DNA of 64,000 nucleotides from Pseudomonadota bacterium (GCA_021805865.1 JAJZDX010000002.1:174310-238309); one strand, 5' to 3'; counted from the first letter of the stretch, positions 35,215 through 45,523 are shown. Numbers and translations are program-made. Notes: a model not told the origin generated them from the sequence alone.

Positions 35215-37571
35215 TCATACGCAAGGCCGCGGTGTTGGGCGCCGGGGTGATGGGCGCGCAGATCGCCGCGCACCTCGCGAACGCGCGCGTGCCGACGATC
35301 CTGTTCGAACTTGCCGCGCGGGAGGCAGACAAGAGCGCCGTCGCGACTGCGGCCATTGCGGGCCTGCAGCAGATGCAGCCCCCGCCGCTCGCGGGCCGCA
35401 AGACGGTCCAATCCATCCAGGCGGCCAACTACGAGGAGCACCTTGGGCTGCTCGGCGGCTGCGACCTGGTGATCGAGGCGATTGCGGAGCGCATCGAATG
35501 GAAGACGGAGCTGTATCGGAAGGTCATGCCACACCTCGGCGTCCGCGCGATCTTCGCTACCAACACCTCGGGGCTCTCCATCGGAAAGCTCGCCGAAGCC
35601 TGTCCGAGCAGGCTGCGCGCTAGATTCTGCGGAGTGCATTTCTTCAACCCGCCGCGCTACATGCACCTGGCGGAGATCATTCCTTGTCCGGATACGAGCC
35701 CGGCTGTGCTCGATGACCTAGAGCGCTTCCTCGTCACCACCCTCGGAAAGGGCGTCGTTCGCGCCAAGGACACTCCCAACTTCGTCGCCAATCGCATCGG
35801 AGTGTTCTCGATGCTGGCGACGATCGCGAATGCCGAAAAGCATGACATCCGCTTCGACGTCGTCGATGATCTGACCGGACCTCGCCTTGGGCGAGCCAGA
35901 TCGGCCACCTTCCGTACCATCGATGTGGTCGGCCTGGACACTTTCTCCCATGTGGTCGGGACCATGCGCGATCACCTCCGGCAGGACCCATGGCATGACA
36001 TGTTTCATATCCCACCCTGGTTCGACTCGCTTGTCGAGGCGGGCTCGCTCGGCGCCAAGACCAAAGGCGGCATCTACCTGAAAAATGGCAAGGACCTACG
36101 AGTGCTCGAGCCATCGAGCGGCGGCTATGCCGCAGCCGGCGCGAAGGCTGACGAAGGTGTCGTCGCGGTGCTGGCGCTCGAGAACCCGGCGGAGAGATTT
36201 GAGCGGCTGCGGAAGGGTGAACACCCTCAGGCGAAATTCCTTTGGGCATGCTTTCGCGATACGTTTCATTACATCGCCTTCCATCTGGCGGACATCGCGC
36301 ACTCGGCGCGGGATGTGGATCTCGCGATGCGCTGGGGATTCGGCTGGAAGCTCGGTCCCTTCGAAATCTGGCAAGCGGCGATCTGGACGCAGGTGGCGGG
36401 CTGGATCGAGGAGGACATCCAGGATGGCAAGGCGCTCGCGAGCGTACCGCTTCCGAGCTGGGCGCGCGATCCGGTTCGAAGAGGTGTGCATTTCCCGGAG
36501 GGTTCCTACGATGCCGCGGGCGACGCTCTGGTGGGTCGCTCCATGCTGGACGTGTATCGCCGCCAGCTGGCGCCGGCGGTCCTGGTCGGCGAGGATAGGG
36601 CGCGGCTCGGCGAAACGGTATACGAGAATCCCGGAGTGCGGGCGTTCACCACCGGCGATGAGGTGATGGTGGTGTCGTTCAAGACCAACATGCATTCGAT
36701 CAGCCCGGAGGTGCTCGAGGGACTGAATTGCGCGATTGCCCTCGCGGAAGAGTGTTTCGGCGGCCTCGTGATCTGGCAGACCGAGGCACCGTTCTCGGTG
36801 GGCACACGCCTCGAATCGCTCCGCCCCGCGCTTGCCGCGGCCGACTGGAAGGCGATCGACGCAGTGCTCCAGCTCCTTCAGACGACCTCCCAACGGCTGC
36901 GGTACAGCCAGATCCCCACCGTGGCCGCCACCGAGGGTCACGTGCTCGGCGCCGGCTGTGAGCTCATGATGCACTGCGATCGGGTGGTTGCCGCAATGGA
37001 GTCCAGGGTGGGCCTCGTGCAGGCGGGCGAAGGCCTCTTGCCCGCCGGAGGCGGCTGCAAGGAGTTTGCGCTGCGCGCGGCACGTGAAAGTAAGGGCGAC
37101 CTATTTGCATCGCTCAAGGATTACTACACGATGATCGCCACGGCGCGGGTGGCGGGAAGCGGTGTCGAGGCCCAGGAGCTCCGGCTGCTGCGCTCCGGCG
37201 ACGTGGTGGCATTCAACGCTTACGAGCTGTTGCACATCGCCAAGCGCCAGGTGCTCGCTCTGGCCGATGCCGGCTATCGGCCCCCGCCGCCCGGCAGGCG
37301 GTTCCCGGTGGCCGGGCGCACCGGGGCGGCCTCGGTCGAGGGGCTGCTCGTGAACTTGCTGGAAGGGCAACACATCAGTGAGTGTGATTTGGAGATCGCC
37401 TCGCGCATCGGGGACGTGGTCACGGGAGGGGACGTCGAGGCCGGCACCGAGGTCGATGAGCAGTGGATCCTCGATCTCGAACGGCGCCACTTCCTTGAGC
37501 TGCTGAGCAATCCGAAGACCCAGGCGCGTATCGCCCACAGCCTCGCCGCCGGCGGACAGCCGCGTAACTGA
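35211..37571 (+). CDS. 3-hydroxyacyl-CoA dehydrogenase/enoyl-CoA hydratase fusion (FadN-like)
   Basis: A 786-residue bifunctional beta-oxidation enzyme with the dehydrogenase first. The NAD motif VLGAGVMGAQIAAHLAN (8-24) and the catalytic HFFNPP segment (about 140) belong to the (S)-3-hydroxyacyl-CoA dehydrogenase. The C-terminal crotonase fold (about 480-700) includes EGHVLGAGCELMMHCD and GLLPAGGGCKEF. The order and length resemble FadN of Bacillus rather than FadB. The ATG at 35211 overlaps the esterase TGA by four bases. It should convert enoyl-CoA to 3-ketoacyl-CoA for the thiolases encoded nearby. Confidence 0.92.
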   Translation: MIIRKAAVLGAGVMGAQIAAHLANARVPTILFELAAREADKSAVATAAIAGLQQMQPPPLAGRKTVQSIQAANYEEHLGLLGGCDLVIEAIAERIEWKTELYRKVMPHLGVRAIFATNTSGLSIGKLAEACPSRLRARFCGVHFFNPPRYMHLAEIIPCPDTSPAVLDDLERFLVTTLGKGVVRAKDTPNFVANRIGVFSMLATIANAEKHDIRFDVVDDLTGPRLGRARSATFRTIDVVGLDTFSHVVGTMRDHLRQDPWHDMFHIPPWFDSLVEAGSLGAKTKGGIYLKNGKDLRVLEPSSGGYAAAGAKADEGVVAVLALENPAERFERLRKGEHPQAKFLWACFRDTFHYIAFHLADIAHSARDVDLAMRWGFGWKLGPFEIWQAAIWTQVAGWIEEDIQDGKALASVPLPSWARDPVRRGVHFPEGSYDAAGDALVGRSMLDVYRRQLAPAVLVGEDRARLGETVYENPGVRAFTTGDEVMVVSFKTNMHSISPEVLEGLNCAIALAEECFGGLVIWQTEAPFSVGTRLESLRPALAAADWKAIDAVLQLLQTTSQRLRYSQIPTVAATEGHVLGAGCELMMHCDRVVAAMESRVGLVQAGEGLLPAGGGCKEFALRAARESKGDLFASLKDYYTMIATARVAGSGVEAQELRLLRSGDVVAFNAYELLHIAKRQVLALADAGYRPPPPGRRFPVAGRTGAASVEGLLVNLLEGQHISECDLEIASRIGDVVTGGDVEAGTEVDEQWILDLERRHFLELLSNPKTQARIAHSLAAGGQPRN

Positions 37572-37639
37572 GGGACCGTCGACAGCGAGCAGTTATGACC
37601 ATATAGAGCCCGCATACGGTGGATTCATGGGGAGAGCAT

Positions 37640-38536
37640 ATGACAGTCAGTGAGTACGCAGCCCGAAAGGTCGCCGGAGGATTTCATTTCCTCGAGGGAC
37701 CGCGCTGGCATATCGGCAAACTGTATTTTTCTGATTTCGCGGCCGGCAAGGTCTACGTGCTCGATTCGACTGGTCGGGCGCGGGTAGTCTGTCAGTTGCC
37801 GAATTGGGTGTCGGGACTCGGGTTCACGCCCGCCGATGAGCTGCTTGCGGTGGCGGTGCAAGAGCGAAAACTGTTTCGGTGCTCCGGGCCTGAAGGTTTG
37901 TCGGAGGTGGCCGATCTCAGCGACGTTGCGCGCTACCATTGCAACGATATGCTGGTCGATGAGTGTGGGCGCGCCTACATCGGCAATTTCGGGTTCGATA
38001 TGGATGTCGATGAAATCTGCGCCACCGATCTGGCCATGGTCTCGCCGCGCGGCGAGGTGAGCGTCGTTGCCCGGGATCTGATTTTTCCCAATGGAATGGC
38101 GAGAACCGCGGACGGTCGTACGCTGATCGTGGCGGAGACATTCGCCGCCCGCCTGACGGCGTTCGACATTCTGGCCGACGGGAGCCTCGCGGAACGTCGG
38201 ACTTGGGCCTCTCTGAGCGAGCGGAGCTTTGCAACGGTAAGCGAGTGCCTCGGTTCGGGGGCCGCTCTCCCCGATGGTATCGCGTTGGACACGGAAGGCG
38301 CCGTTTGGATCGGGGATGCGGGGGGCAGGGCGGCTTTGCGAGTGGCGCCGGGAGGCGAAATCCTGGCTCGCGTGCCCACGCCTGAGTTGTCGGTCTTCGC
38401 GGTGGCGCTGGGCGATCCTGACCTGAAAACCCTCTACATGTGCGCGTCACCACCGCTGTATTCGCACGATCCACGCATGGAGATGAAGGCCGTCTTGCTC
38501 GCCGCGCGCGTCGGCGTGCCGGGCGTGCTCGTGTGA
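37640..38536 (+). CDS. SMP-30/gluconolactonase-family protein, block B
   Basis: A 298-residue beta-propeller lactonase-type protein. It has the N-terminal FHFLEGPRWHIGKLYFSD, CNDMLVDECGRAYIGN, FPNGMARTADGRTL and ALPDGIALDTEGAVWIGDA, which supply the expected Glu, Asn, Asn and Asp metal ligands. The start at 37640 has GGGGAGA just upstream, and an earlier ATG at 37619 is less well placed. It differs clearly from the block A SMP-30 protein and is closer to drp35/lactonase types. It follows the FadN-like gene by 68 bases on the same strand. A lactone in the degraded substrate is plausible. Confidence 0.88.
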   Translation: MTVSEYAARKVAGGFHFLEGPRWHIGKLYFSDFAAGKVYVLDSTGRARVVCQLPNWVSGLGFTPADELLAVAVQERKLFRCSGPEGLSEVADLSDVARYHCNDMLVDECGRAYIGNFGFDMDVDEICATDLAMVSPRGEVSVVARDLIFPNGMARTADGRTLIVAETFAARLTAFDILADGSLAERRTWASLSERSFATVSECLGSGAALPDGIALDTEGAVWIGDAGGRAALRVAPGGEILARVPTPELSVFAVALGDPDLKTLYMCASPPLYSHDPRMEMKAVLLAARVGVPGVLV

Positions 38537-38785
38537 CTCAGTGCTGGCCACGTAGTAACACCAAAAGCGTGTTCGATTGTCCGGGGTCGGCTCCATGGAA
38601 CAACTACTAAGACATCGGGAAAGCATCTGTCATGCGGCGCAAGGAGGGCTCCTGCGCAGCGCCTGTGTTCGGTGAGTGAAATCGCTAAGGGAGGCCCCAT
38701 CCCGGACCGATGGCCGTTCCGCGAGCAGTGGTGATCCGACCCGCGGCAAGCGCGGATGTGCTCTCGTGGCGCTGGAGCGGCCTGC

Positions 38786-40212
38786 ATGAGTGAGACGGCG
38801 ACGTTCGCGGGAGCCGGCCCGGAGCAGATTTGCGACACGCTCTGGTAGATCATGGGTCTCGGTCCTTCGGACCGCGCCGGAAGCGTAGTCATTACGGGTG
38901 CTGATCCGATTGTGCCCAGTGTTCACTGAGTCGGGCCGGCGACGGCCGGTGTATCGGCCGCGGCGGGGGCGCGGTCGCGGCGATCTGGAAGCTCCGGCAA
39001 GGTGAGGAACAAGACGTGTCCGTCGATGTGCTCCGGGCGGTGGTGCCGGGCCTGCAGACCATTGGGCACCGTTACCAAAACGGATACTACATACCGCGGA
39101 ATCCTCGCGGCATCGATTACCCCGGATTCTTTCGCACGGCCGATGGGCGGATCATCTTCCCGCTGCGCTCATTCTTCTACCCGGAGATTCTGCTGCGGAT
39201 GATGAATGTCCTCGACTGCGGCTACGAGGCGGCATCGTTCGAGCGCGCTGCTGCCCGTTGGCGTTCGCAAGAACTGGAGGATGCGCTCGCGCACCGAAAG
39301 GCGGTGCGAGTAATTGCACGTACGCGCCAGCAGTGGCGCGACCAGCCGCAGGGACGGTGGTTGGCCACCCGTCCCGTGGTGTGCGTCGAGAGGATCGGCG
39401 AGAGCGCGCCGCAGCCATTTCAGCGGGCGCCGCGTCCGCTCGCGGACGTCCGGGTACTCGACTTCACGCATGTGCTGGCGGGATCGACCACGTCGAAGCT
39501 GCTCGCCGAGCACGGTGCGGATGTGCCGCATGTTTGCCCGCCCTGGCGCTAAGATCCGCACGCGATGCATCTGGACACAGGCTGGGGAAACGCTGCGCCC
39601 TGCTCGATCTCGAGCGGGCGGGGGAGCAGCACGAGCTGCGCGGCGTGCTCGGTGGTGCCAACCTGCTCGTGCAGTCACGGCGACCGGGCGCTATGGAGCG
39701 GGCGGGACTCGGACCACAGGACGTGGCGATGCGGCGTCAGGGCATCGTTTACGTGTCGGTGAGTTGCTACGGCTACGGCGGTCCCTGGCGCGAGCGGGGC
39801 GGGTTCGAGCCGATCGGACAGACCGTCTGTGGTGTGCCGATCGACGAGGGATCCGCGGCCGCACCGAAACTCGCACCGACCGTCACCGTGAACGATTACC
39901 TGACTGCCTATCTGGCGGCCGCGGGCGCGCTTGCGCGCTCATTCGTCGTGCCCGCGAGGGAGCTACCATGTGCAGGTGAGTCTTACGCGGACATCGATGT
40001 TTCTTCAGGAACTCGGCACGCTGACTGAGGCAGAGCGGACGCGTATGTCCTCCACCGTGCCGACTCCGCATACACCGAGCTTCGTCACGAGGGACTCGCG
40101 GTACGGCCGGTTGCGGGTGCCGGGTCCGCTCATCGGGCTTTCGAAGACTGCGCCGCACTGGGATCGGCCTCCGAGTCCACCCGGGCAGCACGGCCTGGTC
40201 TGGTCCGACTGA
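38786..40212 (+). pseudogene. CaiB/BaiF (class III) CoA-transferase, decayed
   Basis: Successive frames spell a CoA-transferase of the fused two-half type. The order is MGLGPSDRAG and VVITGADPIVPS (38850-38920, after an in-frame stop), AVAAIWKLRQGEEQDVSVDV (about 38970), LADVRVLDFTHVLAGSTTSK (about 39440), then IVYVSVSCYGYGGPWRERGG (about 39750), PKLAPTVTVNDYLTAYLAAA, and finally SYHVQVSLTRTSMFLQELG in another frame, ending at 40212. At least one nonsense and three frame changes are present. When intact, it would move CoA between an acyl-CoA and a carboxylate, an alternative to the synthetases here. Confidence 0.85.
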
Positions 40213-40295
40213 GCGGCGCGCATCGGTTCGGTCGCCTTTTGGCGGCGCCGTGCCGGGTAGTGTGTGAGCCAGTGCGACGTCACGGAATGCCTCGG

Positions 40296-41515
40296 TACCC
40301 GATCAGCGCCATATGCAGGAACGAGAGGTACTCAGACAGGGTGCGTCCACCGAATGGCCTGGCGGGAGTGAGCCGCACGCGCTTCGCATCGCTGGCGATA
40401 GATCAAAGTAGTTGCTGTTGATGAACCCATCGATGTCGGACGTATCCAGGACCAGATCCCTGATCAGCTGGGGCGAGGAAAGCGTGAGATCGCAATGTGC
40501 CTCGTGGCTGGACCAGGTCGATCTGCGGCGAGCCAGACGGCAGCCACAGCTCCTTCACCGACCGGGTCCTTCAGAGGCTGGAGGTAGAAGAGATTCCCGC
40601 CGAGCTTTTCCTTCTCCGTTCCGAGGCGGGGCTGCAGCAACACGGATCGCGGAATTGCCCGTCCGAGCAACTGCTTTATCGAGACCGTGGGGGCAGGCAT
40701 CCTGAGATTGACCGCTACGCGCACGGTGCAGGTGTCCTCGACGACCACCGCGCCGTGGAAATCCGTCAGCCGCAGGGTGAGGTTGCGTACGAGTTGGTGA
40801 GGCAGTCGTTCACCACCCATGCGTGCGGCGCATCGCCTTCGGGGCAGAAGGTCCCCAGAATACCTGCGAACGCATCCCGCCACGTAATACAGCGCCCTCC
40901 AGTGCCCGTAATAGTCGATGCTGCTCCACGAGGCCCGCGGCCAGCAATCGTTGATCTGCCAAAACAGAGAGCCCATGCAATACGGAATTCACACGCGATG
41001 CGCCTCCATGGCACTTCCGCCCCCCCGTGCGCCTGAAGAACTTGGATGACATAATTGAACTGACTGAATCCCTCGGGCGCCGGACAGGCTTCGGCCAAGT
41101 GTGCCCGGATGGTTTCCTTGCCTATTCTTGAGCGCTGATGCGCCCGTAGCAGTTCGGAGAACAGATCGTGGTCGGCCTGGGTGCAGAACTCGCGCATCGA
41201 GCGCAGGGATCGAAACGACTGAAAGCGGTTCTCGAACATGAATCGGCCGATCTTGGCGTGGTAGCTCTCGAAGGGCTTGCACGCCCAGCAGACTCCCCAG
41301 TAACGAATGTCGCCCGATTGGCGCCGCAAGCGCAGCTCGGTTTGACTGACCGGATCCGCTCCGTCCCATGCAGGCAGCGGCGGGGATGGTCGGGAGAAAC
41401 GCCGCGGATCATGCTCCGCCACGACCCACGGGAGTATGCGGTGGAAAATGGCATGATAGGCCGACCGCAGCTGCTCGCGCGGCGTGTCCGAGTAGCGCTC
41501 CTTTCAACCCCAGCC
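40296..41515 (-). pseudogene. Beta-mannosidase relic, block C
   Basis: Leftward sequence matches the intact enzyme at 66-2714 from about residue 480 to the end. Recognisable segments are GWG-x-KER (41500), FHRILPWVVAEHDPRRFSR, SGDIRYWGVCW, RFMFENRFQSFRSLRS, HQRSRIGKETIRA, GSLFWQINDCWPRASWSSID and a final FLHMALIGYRG at about 40300. The acid/base region is missing. The nucleophile position reads FMFENRF where the intact protein has FMSEYGF. Several frame changes are present. The upstream boundary is a deletion junction with the SMP-30 relic. Confidence 0.88.
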
Positions 41516-42218
41516 ACTGCTGGACAGGGGGTTCTGTCTGGTGATGGCGACCCAGACGTTTCCGACTGCATCGAATATGATTCCATCGGGCAGCGAGCCC
41601 CACCCAAGGCTGCGAGGATCCGCACAATCGTTCGCTCCGAGTGGCCCTTCCGGCCGGACCGGAAATCCCACGATGCGACAATCGAGGGTTTCCGCAGCGT
41701 GCCGATACCGGTCCTCCGGCGAGACCTTGATCTCATTAGTGAAATCGAGTCTGTCGGCGGCTATTTGCGCGCGCGCCTCGACTGTATCCAGGTGGACGAC
41801 ATAATCATCCGGTGTACTTGAGCGCAAAGCGGCAACCCATGGCAGATGGCGTGTCATAACGGACGAGCAGATCCGGCCAGGACCGGCGGCACACGCATAG
41901 TTGACTGACCCCAGGGGCACCCCGTCGATGCTCTCGAGCGGCGTGCGCGCGCGACCGTCAGTGGCAATTTGATACTTGTGCCCATCGTTGAGGCCAGCCA
42001 CCACGAAACTGTCGTCAGGCCGTCGGCTGAACCCGTTCGGGTCGCGGATCCGGTGCCGAAGACGTCCGGCTCCCGATCCGCATGGAAGCGGCACGAGCCG
42101 CCGAGCGCATCGAAAGCCCATACGCCGTCTTGGTCTACCCATACGCATTCGGGGCGCCTCAGACCATATCCGAAAGAGCGAATTCGGTTGCCGTCAGCTT
42201 GAATTGGGAAATTGACAT
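41516..42218 (-). pseudogene. SMP-30 relic, block C
   Basis: Leftward relic of the block A SMP-30 gene. It starts at the equivalent ATG (42218, reading MSISQFKLTATEF), shifts frame at about 42170 and again near 42060, then keeps one frame through DPNGFSRRPDDSFVVAGLND, PLGSVNYACAAGPGRI, TNEIKVSPEDRY and LPDGIIFDAVGNVWVAITRQ. After about residue 232 of the intact protein it passes straight into beta-mannosidase sequence at GWG, so one deletion removed its 3' end and the mannosidase 5' half. Confidence 0.88.
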
Positions 42219-42291
42219 GCAGTCTCCCGAGTGTGGTGGCGTTACCGACGGAATGAGCTGATCAAGTGGCGGTAACCGCCGTGAAGCCCGG

Positions 42292-43812
42292 TCACGGCGT
42301 ATCTGCGGGGGGCAAAGCCCCGGCTCGCTTGCGCTCGCTCAGCGCCTGCTTGATGGATTGGTACTTTTCCTTGTTGAGCTTGTAGCCTAGCATGGTGAGT
42401 GCGGACAACGCTGTGATCGCAGCCGGCAGCGGTCCGGACACCCAGCCCAGGCCGTGCACCGTTGAGACGGCCAGATGAGGGTGTGCTCCGCGGCTGGCAA
42501 TGTCGGCGGGGAAATGGATCGCGTCGAGCGCTATGCCCGCAATCAGCGAGCCGAGACCGCTCGCCGATTTCACCGAGAAGGTCAGGCCGGAGAGGAATAC
42601 CGCTTCTCTGCGGGCGCCGAACAGATATTCGTGCTGATCGGCGGCGTCGGCCATCATCGACTGAAATCCGACTCCGGAGATGACTAGTCCGGCTCCGCTA
42701 ATGACCGCGTTGACCACGAGCAGCGTGCTGAGGTATTCCCAGTCGTTCGGCAACAGACCGAAGATGCGTAGCACCGGAGGATAGAACTGGCACACGCAGA
42801 ACACCAGTGCGCCTCCAATGGCAAATGTACGCTTTTCGACCTGATCTTGAAGCAACCGGGCGAAAGGCAATCCGATGAGGGGGGAGAGAACCAGCGCCAG
42901 CAGAACGGACTGGTTTACCGATGAAGGCAGATCCCAGAAATACCTATTGGCATCGAGTGCGAGTACCGCCGCCGTTCCTTGTGCAACGAAATATATGAGT
43001 GCAGTCGTGAACAACGCGACGAATGACTTGTTACGGAAAATTTCACGCATTTCGCGGATGAGCTGGACAATTGGCGCGCCCGGGCGCTGATGGGCCTGAT
43101 GTAGGCGCGGAATCTGTCGCATCGTTCCGAACGTCGCGACAATGCCGATAACGATCAAGCTCGCCGCGCTGAGCCACCCAAATCGTTCGTAGTTGGAGCG
43201 GTGCAGCAGGGTTGCAGAACTGCCGTTGACGCCACCGAGTCCCACATACAGGCAGGCAAATGCCGAAATTGACCAAAAGAACATCCGAAAACTTACGATA
43301 CTCGACCGTTCGTGATAGTCGTCGGAGATCTCTGCTCCGATTGCGAGATACGGCAGATAAAAGATAGAAAGGCATACACGCAGCACGAGCATCAGGATCG
43401 TGGCATACAAAAAGAGCTGTAGTCCGGTGAAGTCCGACGGGATAGAGAACACGAGGGCGAACGACAGCGAGAGCGGAATTATGCTGATCAGTAGGTAAGG
43501 ATGACGGCGTCCGAGTCTCGTCCGGGTGTTGTCAGAAAGCAAGCCAATGAGTGGATCGGCGATTGAGTCAATCAGCAGCGCGATGAAAGTGAGTATGCCC
43601 GCGCGCGTTCCGGACATGCCGCAGACGGCGGTCAGATAGAAGAACGCGAGGTAGGTGAGGCCGGTCGTGACTACTCCCTGGGTCATCTCTCCTACGCCGT
43701 AGAGGGATTTCGTGGCCAGGCTCAGTTTGCTGCGCCGTGCAGCCTCCCCTGAATCAACCGTAATCATGGTAAGAGATGCGCGTTCAGAAACGGGTTCTTC
43801 TGTGCTGACCAT
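42292..43812 (-). CDS. GPH-family cation symporter, block C
   Basis: An intact 506-residue, twelve-segment MFS symporter paralogous to 3790-5310 and 31952-33472. The loop signature SIADPLIGLLSDNTRTRLGR is kept, as are RRHPYL and the conserved DYHERSSIV. It is the only gene of the leftward half of block C without visible damage. The SMP-30 and mannosidase relics lie downstream and the thiolase relic upstream. Retention implies selection for transport, or recent conversion by another copy. The start at 43812 matches the other copies in length. Confidence 0.88.
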   Translation of the reverse strand: MVSTEEPVSERASLTMITVDSGEAARRSKLSLATKSLYGVGEMTQGVVTTGLTYLAFFYLTAVCGMSGTRAGILTFIALLIDSIADPLIGLLSDNTRTRLGRRHPYLLISIIPLSLSFALVFSIPSDFTGLQLFLYATILMLVLRVCLSIFYLPYLAIGAEISDDYHERSSIVSFRMFFWSISAFACLYVGLGGVNGSSATLLHRSNYERFGWLSAASLIVIGIVATFGTMRQIPRLHQAHQRPGAPIVQLIREMREIFRNKSFVALFTTALIYFVAQGTAAVLALDANRYFWDLPSSVNQSVLLALVLSPLIGLPFARLLQDQVEKRTFAIGGALVFCVCQFYPPVLRIFGLLPNDWEYLSTLLVVNAVISGAGLVISGVGFQSMMADAADQHEYLFGARREAVFLSGLTFSVKSASGLGSLIAGIALDAIHFPADIASRGAHPHLAVSTVHGLGWVSGPLPAAITALSALTMLGYKLNKEKYQSIKQALSERKRAGALPPADTP

Positions 43813-43980
43813 ATCGATTCATGCCTCGCTGTCGACCCGGATGGAAGATATGTGGCGCGCCGTCCCACTCGAGCGCAGCGGCGGCTGTGGTACTGAACGT
43901 GGGCAGCCGGGGCGCACACGTGAACGATGTCCCGGAAGCGAACCTGTGATTGGTTGCGAGCGGCTCGGGCATGCCGTCCT

Positions 43981-45020
43981 CTAAACCCCCTCAACGATTG
44001 GGGCGATACCCTGGTCCCGCCGATCCACAGAGTGCCCACTCCACAGTGGCCGTGCACGCGGTGCAGCTCATGAACGGGCTTGCTCCTGAGGATGAGCTCG
44101 CCGCCACCGATGGGATGCCCAAGCGCGGTCGCTCCGCCGGTGGGGTGCGCCTTGCGCGGAATGAGATTCGGCTCAGCCATAACGGCGCCTGCCTTGCCCG
44201 CGAACGCTTCGTTGGATTCAATGCCGTCAAGAGCTGCGATGCGCAGGAGGGCGCGGGTCAGTGCCGTGCGCATAGGCGGAACGGGGCCGACTCCCTTGTA
44301 CGCAGGTTGCACGCCGACGTGGCCGTGGCTCACCACTCGTGCCACTCGCTCGAGCCCGTGTATTTTTTTTACCGGCACCCCGGCACCCCGGCACCCCGGC
44401 ACCCCGGCACCCCGGCGCCCCGGCACCCCGGCGCCCCGGCACCCCGGCACCCCGGCACCCCGGCGCCACCGCCGCCACGGCGTCATCGATGCGTGGCGGA
44501 TTTCCCGCGGTCACCTTGCCAGCTTGCGGGCAAATTATCGCGTGCAACTTCGCAAAATCGTCCGTGGTGATCTTGGAGCGAACGTGCTCACCGACCTCAA
44601 GTGAAACAGGTCCTTTCCCGCCGTTTACCGAGACGGGAAAAATTTGTTCGGTGAAATACTCGCGCTTGATCGCCTCGGTGCCGCAGCAGATGGCCAGTTC
44701 GCAGCCCACGGTCGCCGTCGCTCGAGTCACGGACACGGTCGCCTGCAAAGCCGAGCCACGCAGACGATTGACGGTAAGAGCAGGTACTTCGACGGGCAGT
44801 CCGGCGTCCAACGTGGCGATTCTCGCCAGGCATGACTCCATGGAAACGGATGGCATGACCTGTCTGAACACGAGACGCCGATCGAACGCAAGGGAGGGCG
44901 GCGGCGGGCAATGCCATCGCAAGCGACCATAGCGGTCACAGCACCGGGCGTACAACCGCGCAGCGAATCGATAACGGTCTCAATCGCATTCGGGACGTCT
45001 GAAACGACGAACCCATCCAC
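43981..45020 (-). pseudogene. Thiolase relic, block C
   Basis: Leftward relic of the block A thiolase. The start codon position now reads GTG (45018-45020). The N-terminus VDGFVVSDVPNAIETVIDSL corresponds to the intact protein. Later parts are VPALTVNRLRGSALQA, where the catalytic Cys is Arg, and GEHVRSKITTDDFAKL, then GVQPAYKGVGPVP, IESNEAFAGKAGAVMAE and a stop at 43981. About 70 codons are deleted after GTEA, at a point where the intact gene repeats a similar AE context. A tandem 8-bp repeat occupies the region after DDAVAAVA. Confidence 0.88.
44374..44469. repeat. 8-bp tandem repeat inside the thiolase relic
   Basis: Eleven consecutive 8-bp units of GGCACCCC or GGCGCCCC run from 44374 to 44461, with a decayed twelfth unit. 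An 8-base T run (44363-44370) lies just before. The period is not a multiple of three, and the tract replaces thiolase coding sequence, so it arose after the gene was inactivated. Confidence 0.92.
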
Positions 45021-45022
45021 GG

Positions 45023-45260
45023 TCAACGCTCCTTGCCGGTCGCGCCGGCACGTGTCCATTCAGCTTCGTACTGTTACCGCTTGAAACCACTCGCCGGTGC
45101 CGGAACAACGGCAGGGTCGCCGATGGATTCGAACCCGCTCGTGGCTTCCTCGGCGCTCGGCCCCGATCACCAGTCGGATGGACACTCCGTGCCATCGTGA
45201 GGTACGCCGGCCTACCGCCGCCGGTTCCGGTGCCGACGGCGACGCACAGCGACAGTGAGC
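45023..45260 (-). pseudogene. SDR relic, block C
   Basis: Nucleotide-level remains of the 3' part of the block A SDR gene, ending in a conserved TGA at 45023-45025, two bases before the thiolase relic start, exactly as in block A. The best matches are the GATCGG-x-GAGCGCCGAGGA stretch (about 45150) and the segment equivalent to GGGSIKLAHVTMTRGLHLPD, here reading GGGRPAYLTMARSVHPTGD. The 5' two-thirds cannot be recognised. Confidence 0.65.
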
Positions 45261-45502
45261 ACGGCACGGAAACCTTCCCTCCTGGCGTGGGTTCGCGCAG
45301 GTGCACCGCGTGACCGTCTTGCACTGAGAAGATTTGAGGGACGTGCCTACTCAGGCGCATGGCGGGCAAGGCGGACCGTGCGGCCAAGCGGTTTAGTTTC
45401 TCATGTTCGCGCTCAGGCCAATAACTCATTGATTTATGAATGAATAACTTAGGCAACGGCTAGAATAGCCACAGGCCGCCGATACGCCAGATAAACAATG
45501 TA

Positions 45503-45523
45503 CCCCCACAAAATCCGAGGTAA
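45503..45523. promoter_or_regulatory. Conserved upstream element in the C divergent region
   Basis: Starts CCCCCACAAAATCC and matches the element at 7827-7847 of block A, at nearly the same distance (98 versus 93 bases) from the -35. It is kept although the adjacent SDR has decayed, which points to a role in receptor expression. Confidence 0.35.

Noticed and set aside
44374..44469. Possible CRISPR or protein repeat
   Set aside because: Units are 8 bp without spacers, not divisible by three, and lie in a dead gene, so it is a simple tandem repeat.
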